A stretch of 64,000 bases of DNA from contig JAURVB010002099.1 of assembly GCA_033002965.1 (NCBI GenBank), positions 1-64,000 on the forward strand. Direction: 5' to 3'. Both the position numbers and the translations under genes were made by a program. This DNA comes from Piper betle. Taxonomy: Eukaryota; Streptophyta; Magnoliopsida; Piperales; Piperaceae. Shown in pieces: positions 1 to 12,298 of the stretch (its first letter is position 1; every line of letters starts with the position of its first letter). The notes beneath the pieces are model-generated. The model saw only the letters and a program-made list of their open reading frames with translations, did no database searches and was not told the origin of the DNA.

Positions 1-160
1 GTTAGGGTTTTATGAATTTATCCATGCATGACAAGTCGTATCTACATCTTAAGACGCCAAGATTGGATCCGTATGAGTTAGGTTCGGGTTAGCCAACCTA
101 ACCGGGGCTGGTAACATGCCGGTTCGGTTCACGAGTGTGAACCGGATTTGGGGTGTTACA
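1..160 (-). mobile_element. 5' end of an LTR, inverted, running off the window
   Basis: Read on the minus strand, this begins at 160 with TGTAACACCCCAAATCCGG and matches the first ~160 bases of the LTR at 59668 almost base for base. It is the left terminus (TG...) of the same LTR family. The rest lies outside the window to the left. It directly abuts the plus-strand LTR remainder at 161, as if a minus-strand copy had inserted into a plus-strand one. The predicted 5-bp target duplication would be gcgac (161-165), repeated beyond the unseen far end. Confidence 0.8.
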
Positions 161-727
161 GCGACGATCGGCGGCCGGGCGGCGCCTGCAGCGGCGGCGG
201 CGACGTTGCACAGGGGCGGCGTCGGGGTTTGGTTTGGGGAAGAAAAGAAGGCGCGGGGTGTGTGGTGGCAAGGTCGTAAATATTACTTGACTCGTCTCAG
301 GCTCGAGTCAAGTATAATAACTAAGTCGTATTAAATCGTAAAAAAATTCATAAAAATCGGGAAAAATCCCGTAAAATCAAACAACACCACAATATTATAA
401 TGATATGCTCTATGACTATCAACCCACCCAGACTGCCCGAACGCGTCCTAACGCGGTAAACGACCTAATACTAATTCTACGATCCACTATATATAAAAAT
501 AATAAAAAAATGAGTGGCATACTCTAATATATCTGATAACTCATTCTGTTCCGCTATGTTCATGACGTTATCATCATATACTTGGGTACGCATGACCCTC
601 ATAGCTCATACACGCGACTGGCATCGGCTCGGTACACGTGTCCTGAAACTGACTCAACTCGAAAAAAATAACGGTCGACCCGACCGGTTCCGAATATAAA
701 ACCCTAACTCGAATCGTGGGTTTTACA
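161..727 (+). mobile_element. 3' part of an LTR (same family), truncated
   Basis: This matches 62053-62612, the 3' portion of the intact LTR. Shared parts are a GC-rich stretch, then ggtttggtttggggaagaaa, the ttacttgactcg motif, and the final gaatcgtgggttttaca that ends the element at 727. No coding capacity is visible. The small open frames here are shadows of repeat DNA. The 5' part is missing because another copy of the family is inserted at 160/161. Confidence 0.8.
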
Positions 728-1616
728 ATCACTTCCCATAATATATTTAAATTTATTTTGTTATATTGAGGCAGCTTTACGTAGATTTGACCTCTTTGTT
801 GATAATTTTTCCCCGTAATACCACAACAACGATAGAACAAAAAAGCCCCCTACAAAATGGGTTCTAAATTCTTATTATTCACCTAACAATATGACCATAC
901 CAAAGTGTCCTCTGTGCAGTGTAGCTAAAAAGTCCTTCAAAACTTCACAACTTCAAATACACCCCAATTATATTTACCAATCCCAACCAACTTACTTCTT
1001 AAGAACGACAATGATCTTTCTATTAAGAGGTTTTCTATAACTTTGAAGATTTAAGTTAATTTTCCCCTTAATTATAATAAAAAATTAATTTTGACTTCCA
1101 ACAGCTACCACAATCACTAAAATTATTAATTTCATCATCAAAATTATTAATTCCATCAGTAAAACCCCAGGAACAGATCTTTCATAAGAATGGACTTGGT
1201 TTTCAGACACTAAATATATAACATAGCAAGCAACCACCATTTGAAAGAGTGGCAAAATCCTCGGTATCAAGATATGAAACACGCCCGAGTAGAAGGATTT
1301 CCGGTTCCCACATCCATTCAACTATTTCCAGTCCCAGGGATAAAAGGTAAAAAAAACGAAAAATACAGCAATAAAACAACTGAAAGATACGATGATTTTT
1401 TTTAAAAAAAAAACTGCCATAAAACCAATAAGCAAATTAGTATTGTCGTCATACAGTTCATAATAAAAATTAAATATGATTTGGTGCAATGTCGACAGAG
1501 ACGACAGATTCATGCATTATTTACACACTTAGTTTAGCACAACCCTGTCCATAAAAAGTTATAAATCCTAACACATTGGCGAATGACCTCCCCCGGGGTA
1601 TCAAACCCAGCTAACT
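728..1616. other. AT-rich flank, no gene seen
   Basis: AT-rich DNA downstream of the DUF1218 gene, which reads leftwards. It must contain that gene's 3' UTR near 1200-1616, but I see no further coding sequence. Confidence 0.5.
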
Positions 1617-3623
1617 CTAAATGTTGTGAGCTCCTGCACTCCCATTGAAGTCAGTTGTAACAACTTGGCCATATTCGCCCTTTGGGTCATCGTTGTAATC
1701 CAAGTAGTCGCTTCTGGAGTTTATGGTGAGCATTTGGCAGATCAACCAAAACAATGCAGCATCAAGTGCCAAGAAAGCTGCCCCGCCAAAGAGACCAGTC
1801 TTGGCAGTGGGGCAATCTGTTGACAAGTTATGGTGGACATTAAGGGCTCGACGAAGGGCTTCTGTAATGGTCGCCCACATCATCATAAACTGGGCAAGAA
1901 TAGTGACTCCCCTGTTTTCACAAGCTTCATGTTTAAGTTGCGAGAAATGCAGTCGATGCACATTTACTAACATGAACTAGAATTAGGAACTTACACTGCA
2001 ATTACATAGAAGACAGATAATGAAGTGCTCCTGAACAAAGCCTTGGATGGAACAGATTTACCGTTGTAGGGGAAGTATATGGCCACAAGTCCCAGGGCGG
2101 CCGTAACTGGAATAGAAAGGCAAGCCAAAATGCCGAGGGCAACAGTTGGATCAGACGGATACTTGCATATGACAACACCCTGTCCTTTAATGGCTGTGCC
2201 CATTGGCGGCTGTGGATAAACGAAAAAATTATATGAATAGGAGACATCTTGGCATTCATAATAAAAAATATTCAACCTTGACTTCAAAAAGCATATTTAA
2301 GCTTGAGAGATTTTTTTTTGCAGAACAGTTTAAAAGCTCGTTCTTGTAATGTCAGCACAGTCAACGTTTTTAAGATCAATTTACATAGGGACGTAAAAGC
2401 TGCTACAAATTTATATGAGGGGCAGATGCAAGAATTTGATGATGACTTGATCTTTCCTAGATAAAAGTCATGTAACGAAAAGGGATGATAACAGCAATAT
2501 TTTGAGCATAGCATGACTATTCCCTCAGCAAACAAGGAAAACCAAAGACATACAAAGCAAGATTAGTATACGTGCCATGGTTGCATAAATCGGAATCGGA
2601 ATCGGAATCGGTTTTCCAGTGAATCGGAATCGGAATCGGAATCGGAATCGGTCTGAATCGGCCATGAATCGGTTCAGTTGAATCGGTCCAAATTAATTTA
2701 ATCAGTCATATATAATAATTTGACAATTTATAATATAAATATATTAAAATTAAGTATTGATGTTATTTTGATATTATTCTGTGTATTATAATTTTTGATA
2801 TTTTTAAATATTTTCCGTGCGATTTTTGTCCCCGCCGCCACCGGCGGCCCGGTTGGCGGCGAGTCTCGCGGCGGCGATGTCGGAGGATGTCGGCAGCCCG
2901 GTCGATGTCGGCAGCCCGGCCGGACGAACCGTCGGCGGCCCGGAGCCGGCGGCGGAGTCGGCGGCGATTCGTGCGTGCCCGATTCGGTCCAGCCACGGGT
3001 GGGCGGCGACGTTGCGAGGTCGGCGGCGAGGTCGGCAGCCCGGTCGGCGGCGAGCGCGGAGTCGGGGCCGCACGGCGGAGGCGGAAACCGGGCGGCGGCG
3101 GGCGGACGAGCGGCGGCGGTGTCAGGGGAGCGGGTTTGATTTTAGGTTTTTAAAATCCAAATTACCATTTTACCCATGCTTAAATAATTTAATAAAAATC
3201 ATACCTAGGGTATTTTGGTAATTTCCTAAAAAGACAATCGGCCGATTCCGATTCCGATTTAAATCGGTCGGAATCGGCCGAGTTCGGCCGATTCGGGGCC
3301 GCCCGATTCGGCCCCGAAATCGGATCGGCGCGACGCCGATCCGATTTAAATCGGCCGATTCCGCACGGAATCGGCCGATTTCTGCAACACTGATACGTGC
3401 TCAGATTAAAATTCCATAAATTCTGCTTGAAAAAATAATAAAAACCAAACACAAATATAACAAATAGAAAGGTTGAGCCTAAAAGGTCAACCCAAGTCAC
3501 TCCTACGCTATAAAAAAAAATGATAGTTACCTTCTTATTTTCTGCGACAACCCCAAAAATGAAGGCCAAAATGCCGGAAAAAGTAAGGGCAAGGGAAATC
3601 TGTAATGTCCTACTGAAGGCCAT
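1617..3623 (-). CDS. DUF1218 family four-helix membrane protein
   Basis: The coding exons on the minus strand are 3623-3531, 2209-1995 and 1911-1617, giving about 200 aa with all junctions GT-AG and in frame. The start at 3623 (Met-Ala-Phe-Ser) directly precedes a hydrophobic helix ending in GVVAENKK, a hallmark N-terminal block of the family. Exon 2 carries GVVICKYPSDPTVALG and a second and third helix ending near FYVIAV. Exon 3 carries CPTAKTGLFGGAAFLALDAA, a fourth helix, and an acidic tail. DUF1218 proteins are plant endomembrane or plasma-membrane proteins; some members influence secondary-wall lignin or leaf symmetry. A 5' UTR exon is likely at about 4890-4762 (donor at 4761), spliced to an acceptor giving an exon that begins at 3656. 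The first coding intron (3530-2210) is enlarged by a hAT-like insertion at 2576-3392. Family assignment is secure; the specific function is not known from sequence. Confidence 0.88.
2568..3400 (-). mobile_element. hAT-like non-autonomous element in an intron (copy 1)
   Basis: The element spans 2576-3392 (817 bp) and is flanked by a perfect 8-bp duplication, atacgtgc (2568-2575 and 3393-3400). Its ends are imperfect inverted repeats: catggttgcataaatcgg on the left and, reverse-complemented, cagtgttgcagaaatcgg on the right. Both subterminal regions are packed with ATCGG/GGAATC repeats. The core (2820-3130) is very GC-rich and gives long but meaningless open frames. No transposase is present. 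An 8-bp duplication and short CA..TG termini fit the hAT superfamily; that placement is inferred. Confidence 0.85.
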
Positions 3624-4761
3624 CCTTCCTCTAGATTGATGGCCTCTGACGGATTCCTGCATTTCACATGGAAATAAGGTTAGTCATCAAATGGACTTTA
3701 GCTGTTGACTATGGATTAAAAAAAACGAAGCACAGATCTGGTGTCAATTCGCAAACAAAAACTCATTCAATTTATAAATATTCAATTACAGGAAAAACAA
3801 CCGTTATGCACTCGCATCCATCCATAAATCAAACACTTTTCAAAACGAAAAAAACATACATATCTAACATCATCCATTTTCAAAAATAGTCGTAAAATAC
3901 ATTAATCAAACACAAAAACAAATGACAGAGTACACAAAGCCACACAATTTTCTTTAGAAATTCAATAGAAAAAATGCCATATACATAAAATCAAGTATCT
4001 TTATCTATCCTTTCTCCAAAGCAAACACCTTTATTAAATCTGAAAGCGCATTAAAAATGATTCCATTCCATGGATATAACAAAGTAAATTAATCAACCAT
4101 TTTTCATCAAAAGTCACAGAGAACAAAAATGGAACACCTTTCTTTGAATAAATACCGGGATAATCCTATACCACTAATTAAATCACAAGGTAAATAAATT
4201 TCACACCTTTCATTAATTACTAAATAGCCATAAAATACATAAATCGAGCCCCTTTCAATTAGAAAAAACAGAGTGAACACATAACAGCACCACACCTTTT
4301 TTTTAAAAACAGGCACAATTTACCAAAAGCAAACATATTTTCATTAAAAGATAACCGGAAGAAATGCATAAACAGTTAAAAAAGTCATTAAAAAATCATT
4401 AGAATCAAAACACTTTTTCGATCTTTAACCATCGCATATACATAACCCAGGAAATAATTTATCATTTTAAACGAAAAATCACCTCTACAAAAAAAATACA
4501 CGAAAGAAAAAAATCTTTCAATTAAAAAAAAAATGCAAACACCTCAATCAAACACCCTCCACAAAAACAAAAAAAACCATCAGAAACACACACAAAAACC
4601 CTTCCGCAAACAAAAAAACAAAAAACACCAAAAGCATTAAAAAAACCAGAAATGCCCAAAAGCATACATCAAAAAATCCTACCGCAAACAAGTTCAGAAA
4701 ATCCAAAAAAGAAAAACCAAAAACAAACTGCAGCAATCTTTTCAAGTGACAAGAAAGCTAC

Positions 4762-4890
4762 CTGCGGGATTCGGATACCGAGGGGGAGTGAGGACAGGAA
4801 GAAGATGCTCCTGCGGCTGCTCCTCCGATCGGGTATGCGAAGGGGGGATGGGCGCGCAAGCAAGTTCGGTGGAGACGACGATGACGATAT
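4762..4890 (-). other. probable 5' UTR exon of the DUF1218 gene
   Basis: On the minus strand a good donor (GCAG/GTAGCT) occurs at 4762/4761, in a G/C-enriched stretch unlike the surrounding A-rich intron. The acceptor is TGCAG before 3656. This explains why the first coding exon starts inside an exon rather than at a promoter. The transcription start is not defined. Confidence 0.4.
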
Positions 4891-7811
4891 AAATGAATAA
4901 AAAATGGGGTTGGATTTTTGCCGATTTGGTCAATCATGAGCCGGACAGTTGTGTCTCTCAAAAAATGGGCCGATTCCGTCCGATTCCTTCGCCGACGATT
5001 CCGGCCGCCGGACCTGGTCGTTCGGATGCCCGCCAAAAAACCATCGTTAACCGCTTTCCCGCCAACTCAGTCCCCGTATTTGGCCGGGATTAGTAACCCG
5101 GTTCACCCCCTTCCCCGGCTGTTCTCAACATCTTCGAGTTGGTTATGACGTCTGGTGCCAACGGGCATGTTTGACCGAAAGCTTACGTGGCCCGGCAATG
5201 GACCAACATGGGTCCGTTTGTTTTAAAATTATCCATGCCGGCAGGTAATGAAGTAAAGAAATACTTTTATTTATAAATATAGAAGCACAGATTATTAATG
5301 AGATTTTTATAAATTCTATTAATTTTATTAATGAGATTTTTATATAGATAATGTGCAAGTAATATGTATAATTAATAATAAATGTAGGAAAATCTTTTAC
5401 AAATTTATCTTTACGAATTATTTACGGACATCGATAACAATAAAGATGTTTACTGTCTAATTATTATTTAGACAAAAATATATATCCCAAGGACTCTTGA
5501 AAATATGTTTATTGGTTTATTAATAAGTGACAAATAATGTGCACTACCACCCTTGCAAGTAGATATAATAGATATATAATTATAATAATAGTTCATCAAG
5601 TTGTTAGGTATAATATCATTTATTTGAAGGCCAAATTAAGTTGAAAATATGACTTTAACAGTACACTTGGGGTTAAATTTTGCAGGTTTATTTTTAATAT
5701 TGAATCTATTTGTTATTTTCGATTTTCTTTAATCGATTATTGTATGAGTCGATTAAAGCTAAAAATGCCGCTAAACGCTAACAGGTTATTACTTAAAATG
5801 AAAGTCAAAACTAAATGGGATCGCAAGGGGGCATGCCGAGAACATGAGTACCAGAAGTACAAACCACGACAATGGCATGCCGGTCACCCTTTTATTCAAA
5901 TAATAACCGGCCAGAAGTACAAACGACGACGACGTCGATGACTACCAAGTACAAAAGTCCATACGTGACCGACCCAGTGATTCCGATGGACTGATGGTGA
6001 GATTGATATCGACACAAATAGCTACTTCAGCTAGCTACTACTAGTGCATGTCAAGTATCATGAGTGGACTATCTTTCAAACAAGTAAAAATTAAAAAAAT
6101 CGGACAAAGCGTAGCACGAGATAAGGTCCGAGTTGACTTTAAAGTATAACTCTTCTATGTAGAGTCTAAATTTGTGGCATTGGCTGATTTATGGAGTCGA
6201 AGATTTGAGCTATAATGTGCCAAGCGTGACGAGAGATGGCGCAGATTAGAATCCGGCAGTGGTGCCCGCCCAAGCGGCCACTTTTCGCCTATTTTGGCAG
6301 CAGCACGTGACAGTGGAAGGATGGTAAGATATTTGGAATAGAAACGGTAGTACAGTGGCCAGAGGTGCTCAGGGCGGCACGACAGCTAGAGGTGCTTAGG
6401 GCGGCATGGCAGTGGCAGAATCGCATAAGGAGGGCGCGTAAACTTGCGGCCTTCTCCGCATTATAGAGATTGGGCGACGGCCAAAAAGATAGAGGGCGAT
6501 TTGGTGACATGATCGTGGTGACTGGCAGCTTCGTTTGGCGGTGGTGTGGCAGTTAGGGGTGACGTCGGCAACGAGAATCGGGACAGCATCGATAATTTGG
6601 GAGGAGAGAAGCATCAGGAGGGAAAAACAAGTCGGTAATAATATAGCAAATAAAAATTTAAATGATTACAATTTTAGTGAAAAATAAAAATTATTTTGTA
6701 ATAAATTATTTAAAAAATCTAAAAAAAAGAAAAATCTCATAAAATATAATACACGTTGTAACATCACAATAATATATTATATAACTTATAACTCATTCAA
6801 ACTGTTTTATAATGTGTCCTAATGCATTATATAACTCCACCGATTTTGATCAATTTAGGTAAACTAATTCTTATTTAATTTTTAATGAATCGATTTAATT
6901 CAATGACTACTTTCTAATCTGATTTAACGTCCGATTCCGATTTTTACAATTATGGTCCAGCCTAATATTGAAATAAATTTATTATTATTAAATATTTTTT
7001 AACAAATAAACATAAATGTTTATTACATTTCAAAATATTAAATAAATGTAAATGGTAAAATAAATGTTTGAATTATTTATCTAGGCTATAATTAATTATA
7101 TTTGAAGAATATTTCATAATGGATTTGGTCATAATTTGGTTGATTGAAAAGGTCTTATAATCTTAAAGTATTATTTATTAAAAAATTTCTTGTTATAAAA
7201 ATATTTGGTATTATTTTTTGAGATAGTTTATTAGTTTAAACTGAATCATGAGAGCGACAGAAACGCTAAACCATTTGGGCTTGGGCCACGATTGCGACTC
7301 CGGGCCATAGCCCACGAGAAGTTAACTTATTCGTTGGTATCTTTCGGCCCATCTTTTCTAGACACTACTTTGAATCGACGACGTGTTCGTCTCGATCGAA
7401 GGCCTAGTAGGTATTTTTATTTATTATTTTAATAGTTTTGTCTTTTTTGAGGAAGACAAGTAATATTCATATTTATAATAAAATAAATATAATCTTATAT
7501 ACACGAGTTACGGCTTATACATGAGTTACGATTTACGTAGTTTATGCAGGCTATATACATTTTATTTGGACCAATTTAGAGGGTTCCACTCTTTAAAACT
7601 CATATGAATAAATAAAAAATAAAAATAAGAGTAATTACAAATTATTAATCCAATTTAATGTTTTTAACCTTATTTATTTTTTATATTAAAATATTCATAA
7701 TAAAAATTAATTTTAAAACATCTATTAATTAATACATTTAAAAAAATAAAAACAAGTCATAATGATGTAAATTATATATATAATTTTTTGTCTTCTTATT
7801 TATATACTCTA

Positions 7812-7818
<7 letters not shown>
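4891..7818. other. intergenic, no supported gene
   Basis: The stretch is AT-rich with patches of moderate GC (4930-5160, 5820-6640). Open frames are short, with no recognisable domain. The 6250-6640 patch looks like old repeat debris. Confidence 0.5.

Positions 7819-7852
<34 letters not shown>
7819..7852. repeat. (TA)n microsatellite
   Basis: About 17 uninterrupted TA units, lying just left of a hAT-like element. Confidence 0.95.
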
Positions 7853-7859
<7 letters not shown>

Positions 7860-7893
7860 TGACTTACTAACAAAGATTTAAATTAGATGTGCG

Positions 7894-8991
7894 GTTCATA
7901 TCAGTGTTGGTGAAATCGGCTAATTCCACTCAAAATCAGCTGATTTAAATTGGATCGGGAGCGATCCGATCCAATTTAGGCATTAAATCGGTGGGCATCG
8001 AATCGGTCTCAAAATTGGCCGATTTACCCCGATTTCGACTAATTCAGAATCGAGGTAAATCGGAAAAAATCGAGTTTATAGGTAAATGATTAAAATACCC
8101 TATGTGTTATATTAAATAAATTATTTAAGCATGGGTAAAATTTAAATTTAAAATTTAAAAACCTAAATTTACCCTGACCCCTCACTCTGCCCATCCGCCG
8201 CCACCGATTCCTCCCTCCACCCGTATGTCGCCGCCGACCGTGCCTCTGGCCTCGCGACATTGCGTCCAGGGCCCTCCCTCCATTGGTTTGCCACCGCCTT
8301 TCCCTCCGGCCTTCATTTTGTAAAGTTACAATTTTTCGTTGAAATTATCCATGTTTGGTAAAAATTTGGATATGGTATCATCTCTGTGCAATTTTTTTTT
8401 GCTGTAAATTTTGAAATTTTATGTTGTGCTGTGCAAATTATTAGAAACTGTATGCTGATTTGGGATTCATTCACAAATTTTTTACATTGCTGATTTGGGA
8501 TTCGGATTGCACAAATTTTTGTTGTCAGTTTGTCTGTTTGTATTATTATTTGATTAAAGGATGTTAGGCTAAAGTGGATAGGAATCATGTTTCTAGTTGA
8601 GTGCATCATGTCCATTCTCATCATGTCTTTGTGGATTAACTAAAGTTAGGTCATCGGAGTTTGGTTCTATGGGTTGACATAGAACTTGCTTCTTATTTGT
8701 TACAAATCATAGTGTCTAAATATTTTGTTTTGAAATTGTGGTATTGTGATGATAAATAATGATACTCTTTTATACTTGTATTAAATTATAAATTTGTATA
8801 TTTGTGTTGAGAAATTATGTAATTATGTATTTCATATATTTATGTTATGAGTTGTCAAATTTTTATATATAACCGATTTGGACCGATTTAGGCTGATTCA
8901 GCTAAACCGAATCTTAACGATTGTTCTATTCATTGACTCCCTTGAAAACTGATTTCGATTTCGATTCTGATTTTTGGACCATGGTTCGTAC
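7894..8991 (+). mobile_element. hAT-like non-autonomous element (copy 2)
   Basis: The element spans 7902-8983. It begins cagtgttggtgaaatcgg and ends ctgatttttggaccatg, the same two termini as copy 1 but in the opposite orientation. The flanking octamers gttcatat (7894-7901) and gttcgtac (8984-8991) match at 6 of 8 positions, so this is an older insertion with a decayed target duplication. The layout is the same: ATCGG-rich ends, a short GC-rich core (8190-8300) and AT-rich arms. No coding sequence. Confidence 0.72.
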
Positions 8992-9771
8992 AAACAATGA
9001 TTGCATAAATCGGAATCAGAATTAGAATCAGTTTTTGAGGGAATCGGAATCAGAATCGGTCTAAATTGGATATGAATCGGTTCAATTGAATCAGTCTCAG
9101 TAGGTTCAAATCAGTCATATATAATAACTTGACAACTCATAATATAGATATATAAAAATTAGATATTGATGTCATTTTGATATTATTGTGTGTATGATAT
9201 TTTTTTCATATTTTTAAGATTTTTTGAATTATTTAGAGTTAGTTATTATTTTTAACTCGAGTCGGACACGAGTCAAGTTTTAATTAAGAGAATGCTACGA
9301 CTATTATTTCTTTCCCCTTCGCCTGTTCTCTCCTGCATCTACCCTCCTCCCCCATCGCCGCCGTCGTTGCCACCCAGCCCCTCACCCACCACACCCCACC
9401 TCCCCCTACCAACCCTGCCCTGTCCCTCCCCACTGCCGCCGCCGCCCCACCCTGCCTCCCCCTCGTCGGCCGCGCCCCGCCCCCCTTGCGCCCCAGCCCC
9501 GCCCCTCCAGATCCTCCCCCTTGCCCATCATTGCTCGCTGTCACAACCCCATCCTCCCCCGCCCCATCTATAGCTAGTGTCTGGAATCGGCCGATTTAGA
9601 CTGATTTCAGAATTGGCTCAGATTGGTCGAAATCAGCTCGAATTAGCTGATTTATGGACCGATTCGGTTAAAAACCGATTCAAATATTTTTTTGAATCGG
9701 TTTTCTTCGATCCGAGTGGAATCAGCTGATTCCAATTCAGAATCGCCGATTTTCACAACTGTGGTACAAAC
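8988..9771 (+). mobile_element. hAT-like non-autonomous element (copy 3), nested at the edge of copy 2
   Basis: The element spans 8996-9763 and is flanked by a perfect octamer, gtacaaac (8988-8995 and 9764-9771). It starts aatgattgcataaatcgg and closely matches copy 1 for its first ~250 bases, then has a C-rich core (9330-9570) and an ATCGG-rich right end finishing cacaactgtg. Its target site overlaps the right-hand octamer of copy 2, so it landed exactly at the border of the older element. Confidence 0.82.
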
Positions 9772-12210
9772 TGTATGAGGTATAATTCAAATAAATTTTC
9801 TCTGATAAATTAGAAAAACCTATAATCAAATGTGAACCGTCTGCTTGTTTTAATGGCACGTTTGTTCTTTAAAAAACAAAAAAGGGAAAATATTATGAAA
9901 AATAAGCCAAATTTAAGCTAGGCAGAGGGATGGTTTAATTTATATTAGAAAAAAACAATAACAATAACAATAAAGGGCCAATCCTATGATCTTATAATAA
10001 GTCATTAAGGAGGTAGGAAAAAATGCAATAATTCGAGACAGTCCAATATGCTTTTCCACATCAACATATTCATCTGTAGCTGATCCTGTGGTCCATTGAG
10101 CTTCGCCATTTGGGCATGACCCCCACACCTTTTAATCCATATTTCCTTATGTGTGTATCATGTGTGTTCCTTTCAAAGTGTACATGAAACTAACCTTTCT
10201 TCAAATTTAATAGTGCATGGCCAGTTTTATGTAAGTTTTGGACGAGGGAGTAATGAAATGGGCAGACCTTATTTTTGCTTTTTTCTTCTTTTTTTCGCCT
10301 TTTTTGCATGAATTTTTGCTAGAACTATGATGAGTCATCATCTAAAAGAAGCCCTTATTTTTTCCCTCCCATGCCCTTTTGCTTCAACGACTTGGTATCC
10401 AACAAGAACCTACATTTAAAGGTTGGTCACACTTTGAAGAAAAAAACTTCTAAGGTTATTATAAAAAAAATCATAATCATACAGCAAGAAATCAAAATTT
10501 TAACTTGACTTCTACCAATTATATATTAGGTGATTAAATGAGAAGAACCGAAGCAAACAATCAACATCCAAGCATGCTCGAGAAGGAATGCCAGACAATT
10601 ATAAACTACAATCTTGTAAAGCTAGAATTCTTCTGCAACTCAGCTTTGGATTAGTGATCCATAAAGCGAGTGACTAGGCAAGCTTATCTTGGCAAACAAA
10701 AGCAATGTTTTTTTTTGTTATTGCATATCAACGGCCGTAAACAGATGAACGGAAATCCAGTACCTGACGCCCACAGCGCCTGCCTGGTGCACGCTGCTGC
10801 CATAAGTAAGAGCTGTCAGCCATGAAAAGCAGAGATTCTTGCCCACCCCAAGACTAAAAAATAGCAAAAATCTCCACAAAATGTATGTTGAAAAAGACTA
10901 AAAAGATCTCTGGAAAAAGTTGGAGAGAAGGGGTACTCTTTTTGTGGGACGAGTGAGATGTAAATTTTATTTATCTTGTTAAAATAAATTGAAAATACGA
11001 ATAATATTTCATTATTAATTTATTAAAAATAAAGTTACACTTAATGAATTTAAGTTATAAATTTAATGTGAATTTTTTTATTTTTAAATTTTTAGGCTCA
11101 TGACCTATAAATCAAATTTACATAAATAAAAAATGTGTAATATGATTAATAGTTTTACGGTGTTATTTAGAGATGGACGGTGAATTTTATAAAAATTGTA
11201 TAAATATAATTTAAATTTAAAAATTAACTTTATTAACGCCCGTTAATATATATTTATATTTTAGGTCTACTTGTAATTAAAATTATCAGTTTCACCGACC
11301 ATCTTTCCTGGTTTTTAGTCAACTTTAACCGTTGTTTATCTAATATTTGTCCAGTATTAAATGTAGTACCAATCGACGACAAAAGAATTGCATATCTCTG
11401 TCGACCCATCTCTCCTTCTTCATTTATTACTTTATTAAACGCATTAATCCATGTTTGATCAAGCCAGTTTAATGGGTTCAATTCAAGTAGATTGATGGTC
11501 CTCTAGCTTCGTAAAAAATGAAAAACAAAGATTGATGGCCCTTTTGAGCAAACAGTGGTCGACGATTGCCCTTTCAACTGTGGCATTAGCATTTGCAGGC
11601 GAATGTTACAGATGAGCCCCCACCCAGCTCCACCCAACCCAGCTCACACTATTTTTCCCCCACATCCGTCTTCCTGATTGGTTTCTAGTTTTTTTGAGAG
11701 CTTATTGTTGAAGGTAAAGAATAATTTTGCAGGGTGCTGTTCTTGTTGGGCATCTGGGCTTTTGCTTTGTTGGGCATCTACATCTTGTTCCAGCTCTTCC
11801 TGTTCTACAGTTCTACTTCAAGCTTCATACTTTGTGTTTTTGGCATCGATTTGGTTGCCCAAGGTGCTATCTTTGACGTTTTGGCGGTGTTTCAAACGAT
11901 CTATCCGAAGGACAGAAAGGAGGTGTAGCTGGGAACTGGTTTGTTGGCCTAAAGATCCTATTTTTCTCGTAAGGGAAGCTGGCCGTGTGAGTTTCAGCTG
12001 CAGTTTCTGCTTGCAAGTGCTTAAAAGGAGTCGTCTTGCACAATCAGCAGAAAAAGCAGTGGCATACTACCTTATCAGATATGGCTCTGTTGGTTTTTAC
12101 CAGTCCCTAGTGCTAAGAAAGTTTGTGCTTCAATTTTTTTGACTCGACGCTCTGCTTCGAAATTTGCTCTTTGTACTTGTATTCCTTGCAGAAACCTTCA
12201 ACCAAATCGA
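9772..12210. other. intergenic and upstream region of the glucanase gene
   Basis: AT-rich without recognisable genes. The 154-codon frame at 11678-12142 is Cys/Ser-rich low-complexity translation with no domain, and probably belongs to the promoter or leader of the downstream glucanase gene. Confidence 0.5.
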
Positions 12211-12213
12211 TTC

Positions 12214-12220
12214 TATATAA
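12214..12220 (+). promoter_or_regulatory. candidate TATA box of the glucanase gene
   Basis: TATATAA lies 79 bases before the ATG at 12299. That leaves room for a start site near 12248 and a ~50-base leader. This is a pattern match only. A start further upstream, with the whole 11.68-12.3 kb stretch as leader, is also possible. Confidence 0.4.
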
Positions 12221-12298
12221 GAATTTTGCCTACTGGTTTAGCTCTTTCTTGAACTTGTTTCACTATTGGTGTTGGGCGGAGATTTTGCTCCATATAAC

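Noticed and set aside
1..12. gttagggtttt at the very start resembles the plant telomere repeat
   Set aside because: Only one unit is present, and the stretch is part of an LTR that recurs at 59820.
2795..3221. Overlapping Gly/Arg/Ala-rich open frames (up to 134 codons) on both strands
   Set aside because: They lie in the GC-rich core of a hAT-like element, have no domain and are open in several frames at once, as expected from GC-rich repeat DNA.
11678..12142. 154-codon Cys/Ser-rich frame before the glucanase gene
   Set aside because: No domain, no signal-peptide logic and no splice into the glucanase; likely leader or promoter DNA.
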